DNA from: Limnohabitans planktonicus II-D5
Lineage (GTDB): Bacteria; Pseudomonadota; Gammaproteobacteria; Burkholderiales; Burkholderiaceae_C
Assembly (NCBI RefSeq): GCF_001270065.2
Contig: NZ_LFYT02000032.1
Location: 1 to 48,354, forward strand
Length of the DNA: 48,354 nucleotides
Direction of reading: 5' to 3'
Within the stretch, counting starts at the first letter, position 1, and every line of letters begins with the position of its first letter. Positions 9,489 to 18,478 of this stretch are shown here, one piece after another. A program made the translations under genes and the position numbers. The notes below the pieces were generated by a model. It worked only from the letters and a program-made list of their open reading frames with translations, did not search any database and was not told the origin of the DNA.

Positions 9489-9562
9489 GAACCGTTGCAA
9501 AACTTGCTGACGGTTTTCAACCCACCACCCTCTACCCACTTACCCGCGAAAGTGAGACTGTC

Positions 9563-10573
9563 ATGACCACAAGGATCGGTATCAACGGATTTGGCCGCAT
9601 TGGCCGCATGGTGCTGCGTGCAGCGGTGCAGAACTTCAACGACATCGAGATCGTCGGCATCAACGATTTACTCGAGCCCGACTACCTGGCCTACATGCTG
9701 CAATACGACAGCGTGCATGGCCGCTTCAAAGGCACCATCGCCGTGGAGGGCAACACCCTGGTGGTGAACGGCCAGCGCATTCGCCTGACGCAAGAGCGCG
9801 ACCCGGCCAACCTGAAGTGGAACGAGGTCGGTGCCGATGTGGTGATCGAAGCCACCGGCCTGTTTCTGGACAAGGACAGCGCAAGCAAGCACCTGGCTGC
9901 CGGGGCCAAAAAGGTCGTCATGTCGGCCCCGTCGAAGGACGACACGCCCATGTTTGTGTACGGCGTGAACCACGACACCTATGCGGGCCAAGCCATCATC
10001 AGCAACGCCAGCTGCACCACCAACTGCCTGGCCCCCATCACCAAGGTGCTCAACGACAAATGGGGCATCAAGCGCGGCTTGATGACCACGGTGCATGCGG
10101 CCACGGCCACCCAAAAAACCGTGGACAGCCCCAGCAACAAAGACTGGCGCGGCGGTCGCGGCATTTTGGAAAACATCATCCCTAGCAGCACGGGCGCGGC
10201 CAAGGCGGTGGGCGTGGTGATCCCGGCCATCAAAGGCAAGCTCACGGGCATGTCGTTTCGCGTGCCCACCTCGGATGTGTCGGTGGTGGACCTGACGGCT
10301 GAGCTGCAAACCCCGGCCACGTATGCCGAAATTTGCGCCGAGATGAAGGCGCAAAGCGAAGGCGCTTTGAAGGGCGTGCTGGGTTACACCACCGACAAAG
10401 TGGTGTCGACTGACTTCCGTGGCGAGGTTTGCACCAGCGTGTTTGATGCCGACGCGGGCATTGCGCTGGACAGCACCTTCATCAAGGTGGTGGCCTGGTA
10501 CGACAACGAGTGGGGATATTCGAACAAGTGCCTGGAGATGGCGCGGGTGGTTGGGCAGGGGATGGAGCGCTGA
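9563..10573 (+). CDS. gap: Glyceraldehyde-3-phosphate dehydrogenase, type I
   Basis: 336 residues, the usual length. Converts glyceraldehyde-3-phosphate, phosphate and NAD+ to 1,3-bisphosphoglycerate in glycolysis and the reverse in gluconeogenesis. Rossmann motif GINGFGRIGR (7-16), NAD-favouring Asp35 in GIND, and catalytic Cys151 in SNASCTTNCLAP are all present, as is the C-terminal WYDNEWGYS. The gene stands alone, with a REP array upstream and a convergent TetR gene 33 bp downstream. Confidence 0.98.
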   Translation: MTTRIGINGFGRIGRMVLRAAVQNFNDIEIVGINDLLEPDYLAYMLQYDSVHGRFKGTIAVEGNTLVVNGQRIRLTQERDPANLKWNEVGADVVIEATGLFLDKDSASKHLAAGAKKVVMSAPSKDDTPMFVYGVNHDTYAGQAIISNASCTTNCLAPITKVLNDKWGIKRGLMTTVHAATATQKTVDSPSNKDWRGGRGILENIIPSSTGAAKAVGVVIPAIKGKLTGMSFRVPTSDVSVVDLTAELQTPATYAEICAEMKAQSEGALKGVLGYTTDKVVSTDFRGEVCTSVFDADAGIALDSTFIKVVAWYDNEWGYSNKCLEMARVVGQGMER

Positions 10574-10606
10574 GCACAACAAGCCCCGTGTGAAACGGAC
10601 GTCTGC

Positions 10607-11230
10607 TTAACGGGCGTTCAAGCCGTCAAAGCAGGTGCTCATGACCATGTCCAGGATTTGTTCGTCGCTGTGTTGTTCGCCCATTTTGAGGAACTCCAGC
10701 ACCGGGTCACAGGCGCGGGCAAACAAGGTGTAGAGCACCGCCACAGCAGGCAATGACGGGTTGACACTGCCCTGAGCCTGGGCTTGTTCGATCCAGCCGC
10801 CCAGTGCGTCACTGACTTCCATGAGGCCGTCCATGTATGCCTTGCTGCCCATCAAAGTGGCGCGCAGACTGGAGTTTTGGCTGGGCAAAGAGGGCATCTG
10901 GCCTTGCAACTTGAGCGTCATGGTCCAGCGCGTGACGGCCTTGAGTTTGTCCAAGGGTGCTTGCTCTGCGGGCACTTGCGCGATGAAAGCCTGGGCGCGT
11001 TGCATGGCCATGACCATGGCGGCACAAGCGAGTTCTTCCTTGCTGGGGAAATGCTTGTAAAGACTGGCCTTGGCAATGCCCACCTCAGCGGCCACTTCGT
11101 CCACGGTCATCGCATCAAAACCTTTGTCGGCCAGCAAGCGGTTGACAGATTCAATGATGGCCGATTCGCGGGCTGCCAGCATTTGGACTTTGAATGATTT
11201 TTTTTGCGGTTTTGTTTCTTCTGGGTTCAT
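10607..11230 (-). CDS. TetR-family transcriptional regulator
   Basis: 207 residues. A lysine-rich N terminus precedes the TetR HTH (about 22-70) with the core TVDEVAAEVGIAKASLYKHF. The C-terminal ligand domain has no recognisable specificity. It is transcribed in the same direction as phoD, which lies 63 bp upstream, but it is more likely an independent repressor. Its target is not evident from this context. Confidence 0.92.
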   Translation of the reverse strand: MNPEETKPQKKSFKVQMLAARESAIIESVNRLLADKGFDAMTVDEVAAEVGIAKASLYKHFPSKEELACAAMVMAMQRAQAFIAQVPAEQAPLDKLKAVTRWTMTLKLQGQMPSLPSQNSSLRATLMGSKAYMDGLMEVSDALGGWIEQAQAQGSVNPSLPAVAVLYTLFARACDPVLEFLKMGEQHSDEQILDMVMSTCFDGLNAR

Positions 11231-11293
11231 GCTTTCATTCTAGCGCCCAAGGCTAAAAGATGACTCATCAGTCACCTTTTGAAATGCCAGAAC

Positions 11294-12877
11294 TTAATTT
11301 GGCAAGATGCCCGCCACGCCTGACTGCACCTGAAACCGTGCCTGCGTTTTGAGCACCCCGTCGGCCTGCGCGGGATTGGTGGTGGTTCGAAACTGGGCGC
11401 TGACGCCTTCGGGCTTCACGTCGATCAGGGTGTAGCCCCGCTCATCCGAACGCGCATGCAGGATGTCGGGATTGCTGTCGCGAATTTGCGCCAGCAGTTT
11501 TTCGCCCAGCCCCCGCGAGGTGATGGAGGTGGTCACCAACTCGCTGGCCACCACGGGCGAGCGCTCGTCGCCCGCCTGCACACGCAATTGGGCAGCCACG
11601 TTCATGTGCACATCACCCCCCAACATCAGCACGTTTTGCACACGCGCCTTTGCGACGGTGTTGAGCAGCCGGGCCCGCGCCTGCGGGTAGCCATCCCAAC
11701 CATCGGTGAAGGCACTGCGGCCCATGGGCGTGTTGACGCCGCTCGAACTCATTTGCGTGGACTGGGCCACCAGCTTCCAGCGTTTGGTGCTGCTGCTCAG
11801 GCCTTCGGTGAACCATTGCTCTTGCGCGGTGCCCAGCATGGTGCGGGAGGGATCGGCCAGCGCTTCGCAACCCATCACCACACGGCCACCGCCCCGGTTG
11901 GGGTCCGGGCAGGCCTGGTGGTCACGGTACTGGCGGCAGTCCAGCGTCCACAGATCCGCCAGGCGCCCCCACGCCATGCGGTCGTGGATGCGCATCTGGC
12001 TGGCGTTGGCCGGGTCTGGCCCCAGGCGCACCGGCATGTGCTCAAAGTAAGCCTGATAAGCCGCCGCCCTGCGGCGCAAAAACACCTGTGGATCGGTGTA
12101 GTCACGGTCCAGGTCGTTGGCGTAATCGTTGACCACTTCATGGTCATCCCAGGTCATGACCCAGCTGTGCGCCGCATGGCAGGCTTGCAGATCGGCGTCG
12201 GTTTTGTATTGCGCATGGCGTTCGCGGTATTCATCGAGCTGCCGGGGCACGCCCCCCTGATGCTTGCGCAAGATGTGTTGGGGGTTGGAACTTTCGTAGA
12301 TGTAGTCGCCCACAAACAGCACCAGGTCCAGATCGCGCTGGGCCATCTCGCGGTGAGCCACATAAAAGCCCTGCTCGTAATGCTGGCAAGAGGCCAAGGC
12401 GATGCGCAGGCGGTCCACCGCATCGTTGACGCCCGGGCTGGTGCGCGCATGGCCTACCGGGCTGGTGGCGTTGCCGCAAACAAAGCGGTACCAGTAATGC
12501 CGCCCGGGCTGCAGCCCCTGGGCCAGCACATGCACGCTGTGGGCGCGGGTCGCATCGGTCTGCACACGCCATTGGCGCACCGGCTGGCGCAAGGCGGCAT
12601 CGGCAAACACCTCACACACCACGCTGATCGTTTGGGCCTTGAGGGCCGCATCGGCCTCGTTGATGCGAAGACGTGTCCACAACACCACGCTGCCCGGCTG
12701 TGGCTGGCCGCTGGCCACACCCAAACTGAAGGGATCTACCTGCCAGCGTGGCCCTTGAGCGGCAGTGGCTGAACCCGACAAGGCCTGCGCCTGTGCTGCC
12801 GCGCCCAGCCAAGGCATCAAAGCCAGCGCCATGGCCCGACGGTGCACATCTCGGCGGGTCAAAAGAGATCGGTTCAT
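11294..12877 (-). CDS. phoD: PhoD-type alkaline phosphatase/phosphodiesterase
   Basis: 527 residues. The N terminus (LLTRRDVHRRAMALALMPWL) has a twin-arginine-like motif and hydrophobic core, so Tat export to the periplasm is likely. An N-terminal PhoD beta domain (about 45-148) precedes the metallophosphoesterase domain with SCQHYEQGFY (163-172), GDYIYE (190-195), WDDHEVVNDY (243-252) and LGGDVHMN (419-426). These hold the metal ligands of PhoD, which binds Fe and Ca in characterised members. It would release phosphate from organic phosphates. It diverges from the EamA gene across about 120 bp; no clear Pho box was recognised. Confidence 0.93.
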   Translation of the reverse strand: MNRSLLTRRDVHRRAMALALMPWLGAAAQAQALSGSATAAQGPRWQVDPFSLGVASGQPQPGSVVLWTRLRINEADAALKAQTISVVCEVFADAALRQPVRQWRVQTDATRAHSVHVLAQGLQPGRHYWYRFVCGNATSPVGHARTSPGVNDAVDRLRIALASCQHYEQGFYVAHREMAQRDLDLVLFVGDYIYESSNPQHILRKHQGGVPRQLDEYRERHAQYKTDADLQACHAAHSWVMTWDDHEVVNDYANDLDRDYTDPQVFLRRRAAAYQAYFEHMPVRLGPDPANASQMRIHDRMAWGRLADLWTLDCRQYRDHQACPDPNRGGGRVVMGCEALADPSRTMLGTAQEQWFTEGLSSSTKRWKLVAQSTQMSSSGVNTPMGRSAFTDGWDGYPQARARLLNTVAKARVQNVLMLGGDVHMNVAAQLRVQAGDERSPVVASELVTTSITSRGLGEKLLAQIRDSNPDILHARSDERGYTLIDVKPEGVSAQFRTTTNPAQADGVLKTQARFQVQSGVAGILPN

Positions 12878-12999
12878 GTCAGCAAAGCTTTCGGGTCAGC
12901 ATGGCAAAAAGGTCCAACTTCCATATTAACCCGGCCCTTTCACTGCCCCAGGGATGCAGCGCCTGCTGGTGACAGCCTTGCACGAAAGACGGCGGCACA

Positions 13000-13899
13000 A
13001 TGGCCTGCATGACCATGCCCACAAAAATCCGCAAAGACCACCTGGACGCCTTGGCTGTGGGCATATTGCTGGTGTGCTGCATGTTCTGGGGCTTTCAGCA
13101 GGTCCTGGTGAAAGCCACCGTGGACGAATTGCCGCCGGTGTTTCAGTCGGCGGTGCGCGGTGTCGGGGCCACGCTGCTGCTGTGGCTCTGGTGCCAATGT
13201 CGCGGGGTGCGCCTGTTTGAGCGCGATGGCAGCTTGTGGGCGGGCTTGCTGGTGGGTTGCCTGTTTGCCGCCGAATTTGCCTTCATTTACATCGGGCTCA
13301 AGCACACCTCGGCCTCGCGCCTGACGGTGTTTTTGTATACCTCGCCCTTTTGGGTGGCGGCCTTGGTGCCTTTGTTCATCCACACCGAGCGCCTGCGCCC
13401 CTTGCAATGGCTGGGCATGGCCTGCGCTTTTGCGGCGGTGGTGTTCGCCCTGCGCGAAGGCTTTGGCGGCGGCGGTGCCACCGGCGACCTGATGGGCCTG
13501 GCGGCGGGTGCCTTGTGGGGCCTGACCACCGTGGCCATCCGGGCAGCCAACCTCACGCGCCTGGCCCCCGAAAAACTGCTGTTTTACCAACTGGGCATCA
13601 GCTCTTTGGTGCTGGCCCTGCTGTCACTGCTGCTGGGCGAATCCTGGGGCGGCCACTGGAGCGGTTTTGCAATCGGCTCGGTGGCCGTGCAAACCGTGGT
13701 GGGCGCCTTCGCCAGTTATCTGGCCTGGATGTGGATGCTCGGCCGCTACCCGTCTACCCAAATTTCGGCCTTTGTTTTTTTGACACCGCTTTTCGCGCTA
13801 CTGTTTGGCATGCTCTGGCTAGGCGAAAGCGTGACCTTGACCCTGGCCTTGTCCTTGGCTCTGGTGGCCGTGGGCATCGTCTTGGTCAACCGCCAATGA
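13000..13899 (+). CDS. EamA-family (DMT) transporter
   Basis: 299 residues with ten hydrophobic segments arranged as two EamA repeats: the first opens with ILLVCCMFWGFQQVLVKATV and the second with LMGLAAGALWGLTTVAIRAA. Inner-membrane metabolite exporter or importer of unknown substrate. ATGs at 13000 and 13009 are both possible starts, and neither has a strong ribosome site. It diverges from phoD. Confidence 0.9.
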   Translation: MACMTMPTKIRKDHLDALAVGILLVCCMFWGFQQVLVKATVDELPPVFQSAVRGVGATLLLWLWCQCRGVRLFERDGSLWAGLLVGCLFAAEFAFIYIGLKHTSASRLTVFLYTSPFWVAALVPLFIHTERLRPLQWLGMACAFAAVVFALREGFGGGGATGDLMGLAAGALWGLTTVAIRAANLTRLAPEKLLFYQLGISSLVLALLSLLLGESWGGHWSGFAIGSVAVQTVVGAFASYLAWMWMLGRYPSTQISAFVFLTPLFALLFGMLWLGESVTLTLALSLALVAVGIVLVNRQ

Positions 13900-13923
13900 A
13901 GCCTTCACACCATCACCATCCAC

Positions 13924-14001
13924 TGTAGGAACCCACCCCGTTGACGATGGTTTTGAGCGCGTTTGCCTCGCCCATCGCCCACGGGGAGAGCTCCCACAAA
14001 A
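13924..14001. repeat. REPIN-like palindrome, GGAG/GTAG class
   Basis: GTAGGAACCCACCCCGTTGA then CGATGGTTTTG on the left faces a complementary arm (CCCATCGCCCACGGGGAGAG, CTCCCAC) on the right. Layout and loop sequence parallel the element at 25234-25312. It sits between the EamA and AcuI genes. It belongs to a different REP family from the five large arrays. Confidence 0.55.
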
Positions 14002-14032
14002 GACCATTCACCCCTTTGATAGAAAGACCCCC

Positions 14033-15019
14033 ATGACCTACCAAGCCCTTCAAATTGAAAAAGACGATGCCGGTTACCGCTGCAGCTTGAAAACGCTGGA
14101 AGACAGCGCCTTGCCCGAAGGCGATGTGACGGTGCAGGTGGACTATTCCACCCTCAACTACAAAGACGGCCTGGCCATCACCGGCAAAAGTCCAGTGGTG
14201 CGCAAATTTCCGCTCACACCCGGCATTGACCTGGCCGGGACCGTGACCGACAGCCAACACCCACTGTTCAAAGCAGGCGACAAAGTGGTGTTGAACGGCT
14301 GGGGCGTGGGCGAGAGCCACAGCGGCGGTCTGGCACAAAAGGCGCGCCTGAAAGGCGACTGGCTGGTGAAACTGCCTGCCGCCTTCACCCCGCGCCAGGC
14401 CATGGCCATTGGCACGGCAGGCTACACCGCCATGCTGTGCGTGATGGCGCTGCAAAAGCACGGCGTCACGCCTGCCAGCGGTGACATTTTGGTCACCGGT
14501 GCAGGCGGCGGCGTGGGCAGCGTGGCGATTGCGCTGCTGGCCAAGCTGGGTTATCGCGTGGTGGCCAGCACAGGTCGCCTGCAAGAAGCCGACTATCTGC
14601 GCCAGCTGGGCGCGGCCGACGTGATGGACCGGGCCGAACTGTCAGCGCCCGGCAAACCGCTGGCCAAAGAGCGCTGGGCGGGCGTGGTCGACACCGTGGG
14701 CAGCCACACCCTGGCCAACGCCTGCGCCAGCACCAAATACGGCGGCGTGGTCACCGCCTGCGGTTTGGCGCAAGGCATGGACTTTCCGTCCAGCGTGGCC
14801 CCCTTCATCTTGCGCGGCGTGACGTTGGTGGGTATCGACAGCGTGATGGCTCCGAGAGCCTTGCGCGAAGCGGCTTGGGCGCGGTTGGCCCAAGACCTGG
14901 ACACCGCGCAGCTGGAGCGCATGACCCGCGAAGTGGGACTGGCCGATGCTGTGGCGCTGGGCAGCGAGATTCTGGCGGGCCAGGTGCGCGGTCGGGTGGT
15001 AGTGAATGTGAACTGCTGA
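14033..15019 (+). CDS. acuI: AcuI/YhdH-type acrylyl-CoA reductase (MDR superfamily)
   Basis: 328 residues. Zinc-free medium-chain reductase with the YhdH/AcuI signatures DYSTLNYKDGLAITG (about 43-57), FPLTPGIDLAGTV and the dinucleotide motif GAGGGVGSVA. In characterised members it reduces acrylyl-CoA to propionyl-CoA with NADPH, in DMSP or 3-hydroxypropionate metabolism, and detoxifies acrylyl-CoA. Length and motifs fit. The exact substrate is not proven by context, because flanking genes are unrelated. Confidence 0.88.
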   Translation: MTYQALQIEKDDAGYRCSLKTLEDSALPEGDVTVQVDYSTLNYKDGLAITGKSPVVRKFPLTPGIDLAGTVTDSQHPLFKAGDKVVLNGWGVGESHSGGLAQKARLKGDWLVKLPAAFTPRQAMAIGTAGYTAMLCVMALQKHGVTPASGDILVTGAGGGVGSVAIALLAKLGYRVVASTGRLQEADYLRQLGAADVMDRAELSAPGKPLAKERWAGVVDTVGSHTLANACASTKYGGVVTACGLAQGMDFPSSVAPFILRGVTLVGIDSVMAPRALREAAWARLAQDLDTAQLERMTREVGLADAVALGSEILAGQVRGRVVVNVNC

Positions 15020-15033
15020 AGTTTGTGCCAGGC

Positions 15034-15060
15034 GCCTTGGGACCGTAAAGTGTCCAAGGC
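15034..15060 (+). terminator. Possible terminator after acuI
   Basis: GCCTTGGGAC (15034-15043) pairs with GTCCAAGGC (15052-15060) with one bulge and an 8-base loop. No T-tract follows, so termination may be weak or factor-dependent. Confidence 0.4.
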
Positions 15061-15075
15061 CGTTCACAAGGCTTA

Positions 15076-15247
15076 TTGATCCGGCCCTGTGAAGTCTGCA
15101 CAGTGACTTCAATCTTGCAGCTTGTGGGAGCTAGCCCTGCTGGCGATCTGACGCTTGTGGACCACAGGCTTTTCGCTTGGCTGGCAAGCTCCCACAAAAT
15201 CTTCCCAATTGGCAACACACGGCTCAAACATCATCGGGCCAGATCAA
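15076..15247. mobile_element. Compact TIR element (copy A) with internal REPIN
   Basis: 172 bp flanked by TA on both sides. The left end is TTGATCCGGCCCTGTGAAGT; the complement of the right end is TTGATCTGGCCCGATGATGT. Inside is a long palindrome whose arms read TTGTGGGAGCTAGCC and, from the other side, TTGTGGGAGCTTGCC. GTGGGAGC resembles the foot of GGAG-class REPs. A second copy with about 85% identity lies at 18035. TA flanks would fit an IS630/mariner-type MITE, but this rests on one copy. The following 200 bp (15248-15454) hold no recognisable gene. Confidence 0.7.
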
Positions 15248-15454
15248 TAGTCCACCAACGCCCCTGTGCGTTGGGCAGATGCGCTTTGCCAACGACCCAA
15301 GGCTTGCCGCCCAACACCGCATGGGCTGAGCCCGATTAAGGGCCTGCAGCCGCACGCATGAACGACTGGCGCATGCCGTGCAAATGCGTGAACGACGATC
15401 TTGAAAGAACCCAGGCGCTCGATCAAGCGCCGTGCGGGGTGTCCATCTTGCGCA

Positions 15455-17095
15455 TCAAGCCGTGGGCAAACGGTGGTCGCGGTACTGTTCGCGGAGCTTG
15501 GTCTTGAGCAGTTTGCCCGTGGCTGTGTGTGGCAAAGCGTCCACAAACACGATGTCGTCGGGCAGCCACCATTTGGCGATGCGTGAGGACAAATAATCCA
15601 GCAGTTCTTTGGCCTCGACTTGCGTGCCTGCACGGCGCACCACCAGCAAGAGTGGGCGTTCTTGCCACTTGGGATGCGCCACGCCGATCACGGCCGATTC
15701 GGCCACGCCCGGGTGCGAATTGGTGGTGTTTTCCACATCAATGGACGAGATCCACTCGCCGCCCGACTTGATCACGTCCTTGGCACGGTCCACCAGTTGC
15801 AGGTAACCATCGGGGTCGATGGTGGCCACATCGCCCGTGGGAAAGTAGCCCTCGTCGTCGAGCACTTCACCGCCTTCGCGGCGGAAGTAGCCGCTGGCAA
15901 TCCACGGACCACGCACATGCAGGTGGCCAAACGCCACGCCGTCCCAGGGCAGGGCCTGGCCGTTTGCATCGACGATCTTCAGGTCTACACCCCAGACGCC
16001 CCGGCCTTGCTTGAGCTTGGTCTTGATCAGGTCTTCGGCAGGCACCTTGGCGTGTTTGGGCAGCAGCTTGCTGATCACGCCAATCGGGCTGGTCTCGGTC
16101 ATGCCCCAGCCTTGCACCACTTCAGCGCCGAACTGGTTTTCGAAGCGCTCGAGCATGCCACGACCGACCGCCGCACCACCGATGCCCACACGTTTGACAC
16201 CCAGGGCCTTGGGGTCCAGATGCGGGTTGGCGTCCAGGTACTGGAACAGCATCATCCAGACCGTGGGCACGCCTTGCGAGAAGGTCACCCGTTCCTGGTT
16301 CATCAGATTGAACACGCTTTCGCCATCCAGATGCGGGCCAGGCAGCACCAGCTTGGCCCCCACCATGGCAGCGGCATAGGGTGCGCCCCAGGCATTGGCA
16401 TGGAACATGGGCACGATCAGCATCAGCGTCTCGGCCGAACTGATGCCAAAGGTGTCCGGTGCCAACTCCATCAAGGTGTGCAGCAGCGTGGAGCGGTGCG
16501 AATACAGCACGCCTTTGGGGTTGCCGGTGGTGCCTGAGGTGTAGCACAGCGAAGACGCGCTGCGCTCGTCAAATTCGGGCCAGGTGTATTCGCTGCTGTG
16601 CGAAGCCAGCAAGTCGTCAAAGCACAGCACATGGGGCACCCCGATGTCGGGCATGTGCGCCTTGTCGGTCATGGCTACAAAAGTCTTGACGGTCTTGAGC
16701 GACGGGGCCAACTGCGCCACCAATGGCGCAAAGCTCAGGTCAAAAAACAGCACCTGGTCTTCGGCATGGTTGACGATGTAGTCGATCTGCTCCGGAAACA
16801 AGCGCGGGTTGACCGTGTGCAGCACCGCACCGCAGCCCGACACGCCGTAGTACAGCGCCAGATGGCGGTAGGAGTTCCAGGCCAGCGTGCCAACACGGTC
16901 GCCCTGCTGAACACCCAGCGCCTGCATGGCCTGGGCCACTTGACGGGACATCTGTGCGATGCCTTTCCAGGTGGTGCGGTGCACATGCCCTTCGGGCAGG
17001 CGCGACACGATTTCGGTGTCGGGGTGGAAGGTGGCCGCGTGCTCGATCAGTGAAGAAATGAGCAGTGGGCGGTCTTGCATCAGGCCTTGTAGCAT
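15455..17095 (-). CDS. AMP-forming acyl-CoA synthetase, AlkK-like
   Basis: 546 residues. Activates a fatty or related acid to its CoA thioester with ATP. The AMP-binding P-loop YTSGTTGNPKGV lies at 185-196. Further motifs are GWGMTETSP, the hinge LQLVDRAKDVIKSGGEWISS, and ATGKLLKTKLRE with the C-terminal lysine. The medium-chain AlkK-type group is the closest match by eye. AGGAGA just before the ATG at 17095 fixes the start; longer in-frame starts lack a ribosome site. It lies 87 bp downstream of the enoyl-CoA hydratase gene on the same strand, so the pair probably forms a fatty-acid operon. Confidence 0.92.
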   Translation of the reverse strand: MLQGLMQDRPLLISSLIEHAATFHPDTEIVSRLPEGHVHRTTWKGIAQMSRQVAQAMQALGVQQGDRVGTLAWNSYRHLALYYGVSGCGAVLHTVNPRLFPEQIDYIVNHAEDQVLFFDLSFAPLVAQLAPSLKTVKTFVAMTDKAHMPDIGVPHVLCFDDLLASHSSEYTWPEFDERSASSLCYTSGTTGNPKGVLYSHRSTLLHTLMELAPDTFGISSAETLMLIVPMFHANAWGAPYAAAMVGAKLVLPGPHLDGESVFNLMNQERVTFSQGVPTVWMMLFQYLDANPHLDPKALGVKRVGIGGAAVGRGMLERFENQFGAEVVQGWGMTETSPIGVISKLLPKHAKVPAEDLIKTKLKQGRGVWGVDLKIVDANGQALPWDGVAFGHLHVRGPWIASGYFRREGGEVLDDEGYFPTGDVATIDPDGYLQLVDRAKDVIKSGGEWISSIDVENTTNSHPGVAESAVIGVAHPKWQERPLLLVVRRAGTQVEAKELLDYLSSRIAKWWLPDDIVFVDALPHTATGKLLKTKLREQYRDHRLPTA

Positions 17096-17182
17096 GTGGG
17101 TCTCCTGTACGTTTTGAATAAGTTGCATCAGCGGACTCGCCCTGAAAGCTGTGCAGTTTTTGCACCCAGCTTGCACCGAGCT

Positions 17183-17980
17183 TCAACGCGGCGCAAACTT
17201 TGGATCACGTTTCTCCAAAAAGGCGCGAACGCCTTCGGCAAACTCGGGGCGGTCAATCAATTCACGCTGACGTGAGGCTTCATAACTGAGCTGCTCTGGC
17301 AATGGGGCGCTTTCTGCATGGTCGAAGCTGCGCCGAATTTCCTGCGCCGCATGCGCGGGTAACTGCGCCAATCGCACCGCCAGCGTTTGGGCCAACTCTG
17401 TCAATTGCGTGTCTTCGACACAGCGCCAGATCAACCCCCAGTCCTGCGCTTGCTGAGCTGACAAGCGTTCACCCAGAAGGCTCAGCCCCACAGCCCGCGC
17501 CCGACCCACTGAGCGCAGCAAGAACCAGGTGCTGCCCAAATCCGGCACGATGCCCAGGCGCGGCATGAAAGGCAAATAAAAGTAAGCCGACTGCGCCGCC
17601 ACCACCAAGTCTGCGGCAAGCGCCAAGCCCACACCAGCGCCTGCGCATGGCCCGTTGACAGCACTGACCACTGGAAAAGGCAGACTTCGAATGTCTTCAA
17701 TCAGTGGATTGGACAGGCTCTCCATCACATCGGCTGTTTGCTGCCCCAAACTTTGGCCCGAAGGCTCTTGCATGCTGCCCAGATCGGCACCCACGCAAAA
17801 AGCTTTTCCCTGGCCTGTGATGACAAGTGCCCGCACCGAGCGGTCTTCGCGCAAAACGGCCAACTGTTCACGCATCGCCTGCTGCAGCGGCTGCGCTAAT
17901 GGGTTCAGCCGCTGAGCAATGTTCAAGCGCAACCAAGCCACATCGCCTTGGCGGTCAATCAAAATGGGCGTTTCATCCAT
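17183..17980 (-). CDS. Enoyl-CoA hydratase/isomerase family protein
   Basis: 265 residues, crotonase fold. The first oxyanion-hole loop is GKAFCVGADLGSM (about 58-70) and the second is NGPCAGAGVGLALAADLVVA. Downstream LPFMPRLGIVPDLGSTWFL has Asp where hydratases carry a catalytic Glu (the usual G-x-x-P-E/D pattern), as in PaaG-type isomerases. It probably hydrates or isomerises enoyl-CoA in fatty or aromatic acid degradation, with the downstream synthetase supplying the CoA ester. Confidence 0.9.
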   Translation of the reverse strand: MDETPILIDRQGDVAWLRLNIAQRLNPLAQPLQQAMREQLAVLREDRSVRALVITGQGKAFCVGADLGSMQEPSGQSLGQQTADVMESLSNPLIEDIRSLPFPVVSAVNGPCAGAGVGLALAADLVVAAQSAYFYLPFMPRLGIVPDLGSTWFLLRSVGRARAVGLSLLGERLSAQQAQDWGLIWRCVEDTQLTELAQTLAVRLAQLPAHAAQEIRRSFDHAESAPLPEQLSYEASRQRELIDRPEFAEGVRAFLEKRDPKFAPR

Positions 17981-18034
17981 GGCGTTTCTTTCCTGTCTGG
18001 CGCGATTGACGCCCCATCAGTCACTTCGAACCTG

Positions 18035-18205
18035 TTGATCCGGCCCTGTGAAGTTTGCAGTGAGACTTCAATCTTGCACCTTGTGGGAGCTAGCCCTGCT
18101 GGCGATCAGACGATTGTGGACCACAGGCTTTTCGCTTGGCTGGAAGTTCCCACAAAATCCTACCAACGGGCAACACAGGGTTCAGACTTCATCGGGCCCA
18201 AACAA
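18035..18205. mobile_element. Compact TIR element (copy B) with internal REPIN
   Basis: Second copy of the 15076 element: the same left end TTGATCCGGCCCTGTGAAGT, the same palindromic core (CTTGTGGGAGCTAGCC then CTGCTGGCGATCAGACG) and a matching right end followed by TA. The left flank is TG, not TA. It lies 54 bp upstream of the enoyl-CoA hydratase start, so it may affect that promoter. Confidence 0.7.
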
Positions 18206-18245
18206 TAGGCGATTCTTCGACCATGACTTTATAGCCGATCAATGA

Positions 18246-18472
18246 TCAGTCACGCAGACCCAGCGCAATCGCGCCGCCGTTCACATAAAAGCGTGCCCGG
18301 TCGGCCCCCAGCGCCTTGAGCCAGGCCAGCGGCACCGAGGCCAAGGCTTCTTTGACCTCGTTCAGGTCGATGTCGTCGATCTTCATGCCCGCTTTTTTTA
18401 GCGCCCGCTCGGTGGCCGGGATCGGTGCTTCAGCATGATCACCGGGTCCCCAACGGTTCATCACGGTGGGGG
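18246..18472 (-). pseudogene. Thiolase (acetyl-CoA acetyltransferase) remnant
   Basis: About 67 codons of the thiolase C-terminal half survive: PIPATERALKKAGMKIDDID, then LNEVKEALASVPLAWLKALG, then VNGGAIALG. In intact thiolases this is followed by HPLGASG and a further ~70 residues; here it runs into RD and a stop. The N-terminal 270 or so residues are absent and IclR follows at once. EVKEA differs from the usual EVNEAFA. Likely a leftover of a degradation gene once next to this cluster. Confidence 0.75.
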
Positions 18473-18478
18473 CACCGC

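Noticed and set aside
11456..12772. 438-codon plus-strand frame opposite phoD
   Set aside because: Antisense shadow caused by GC-rich codons. phoD has all family motifs on the minus strand.
15248..15454. Possible small gene between the compact element and the acyl-CoA synthetase stop codon
   Set aside because: Minus-strand frames here lack a start with a ribosome site and show no recognisable family. The stretch is probably degraded sequence.
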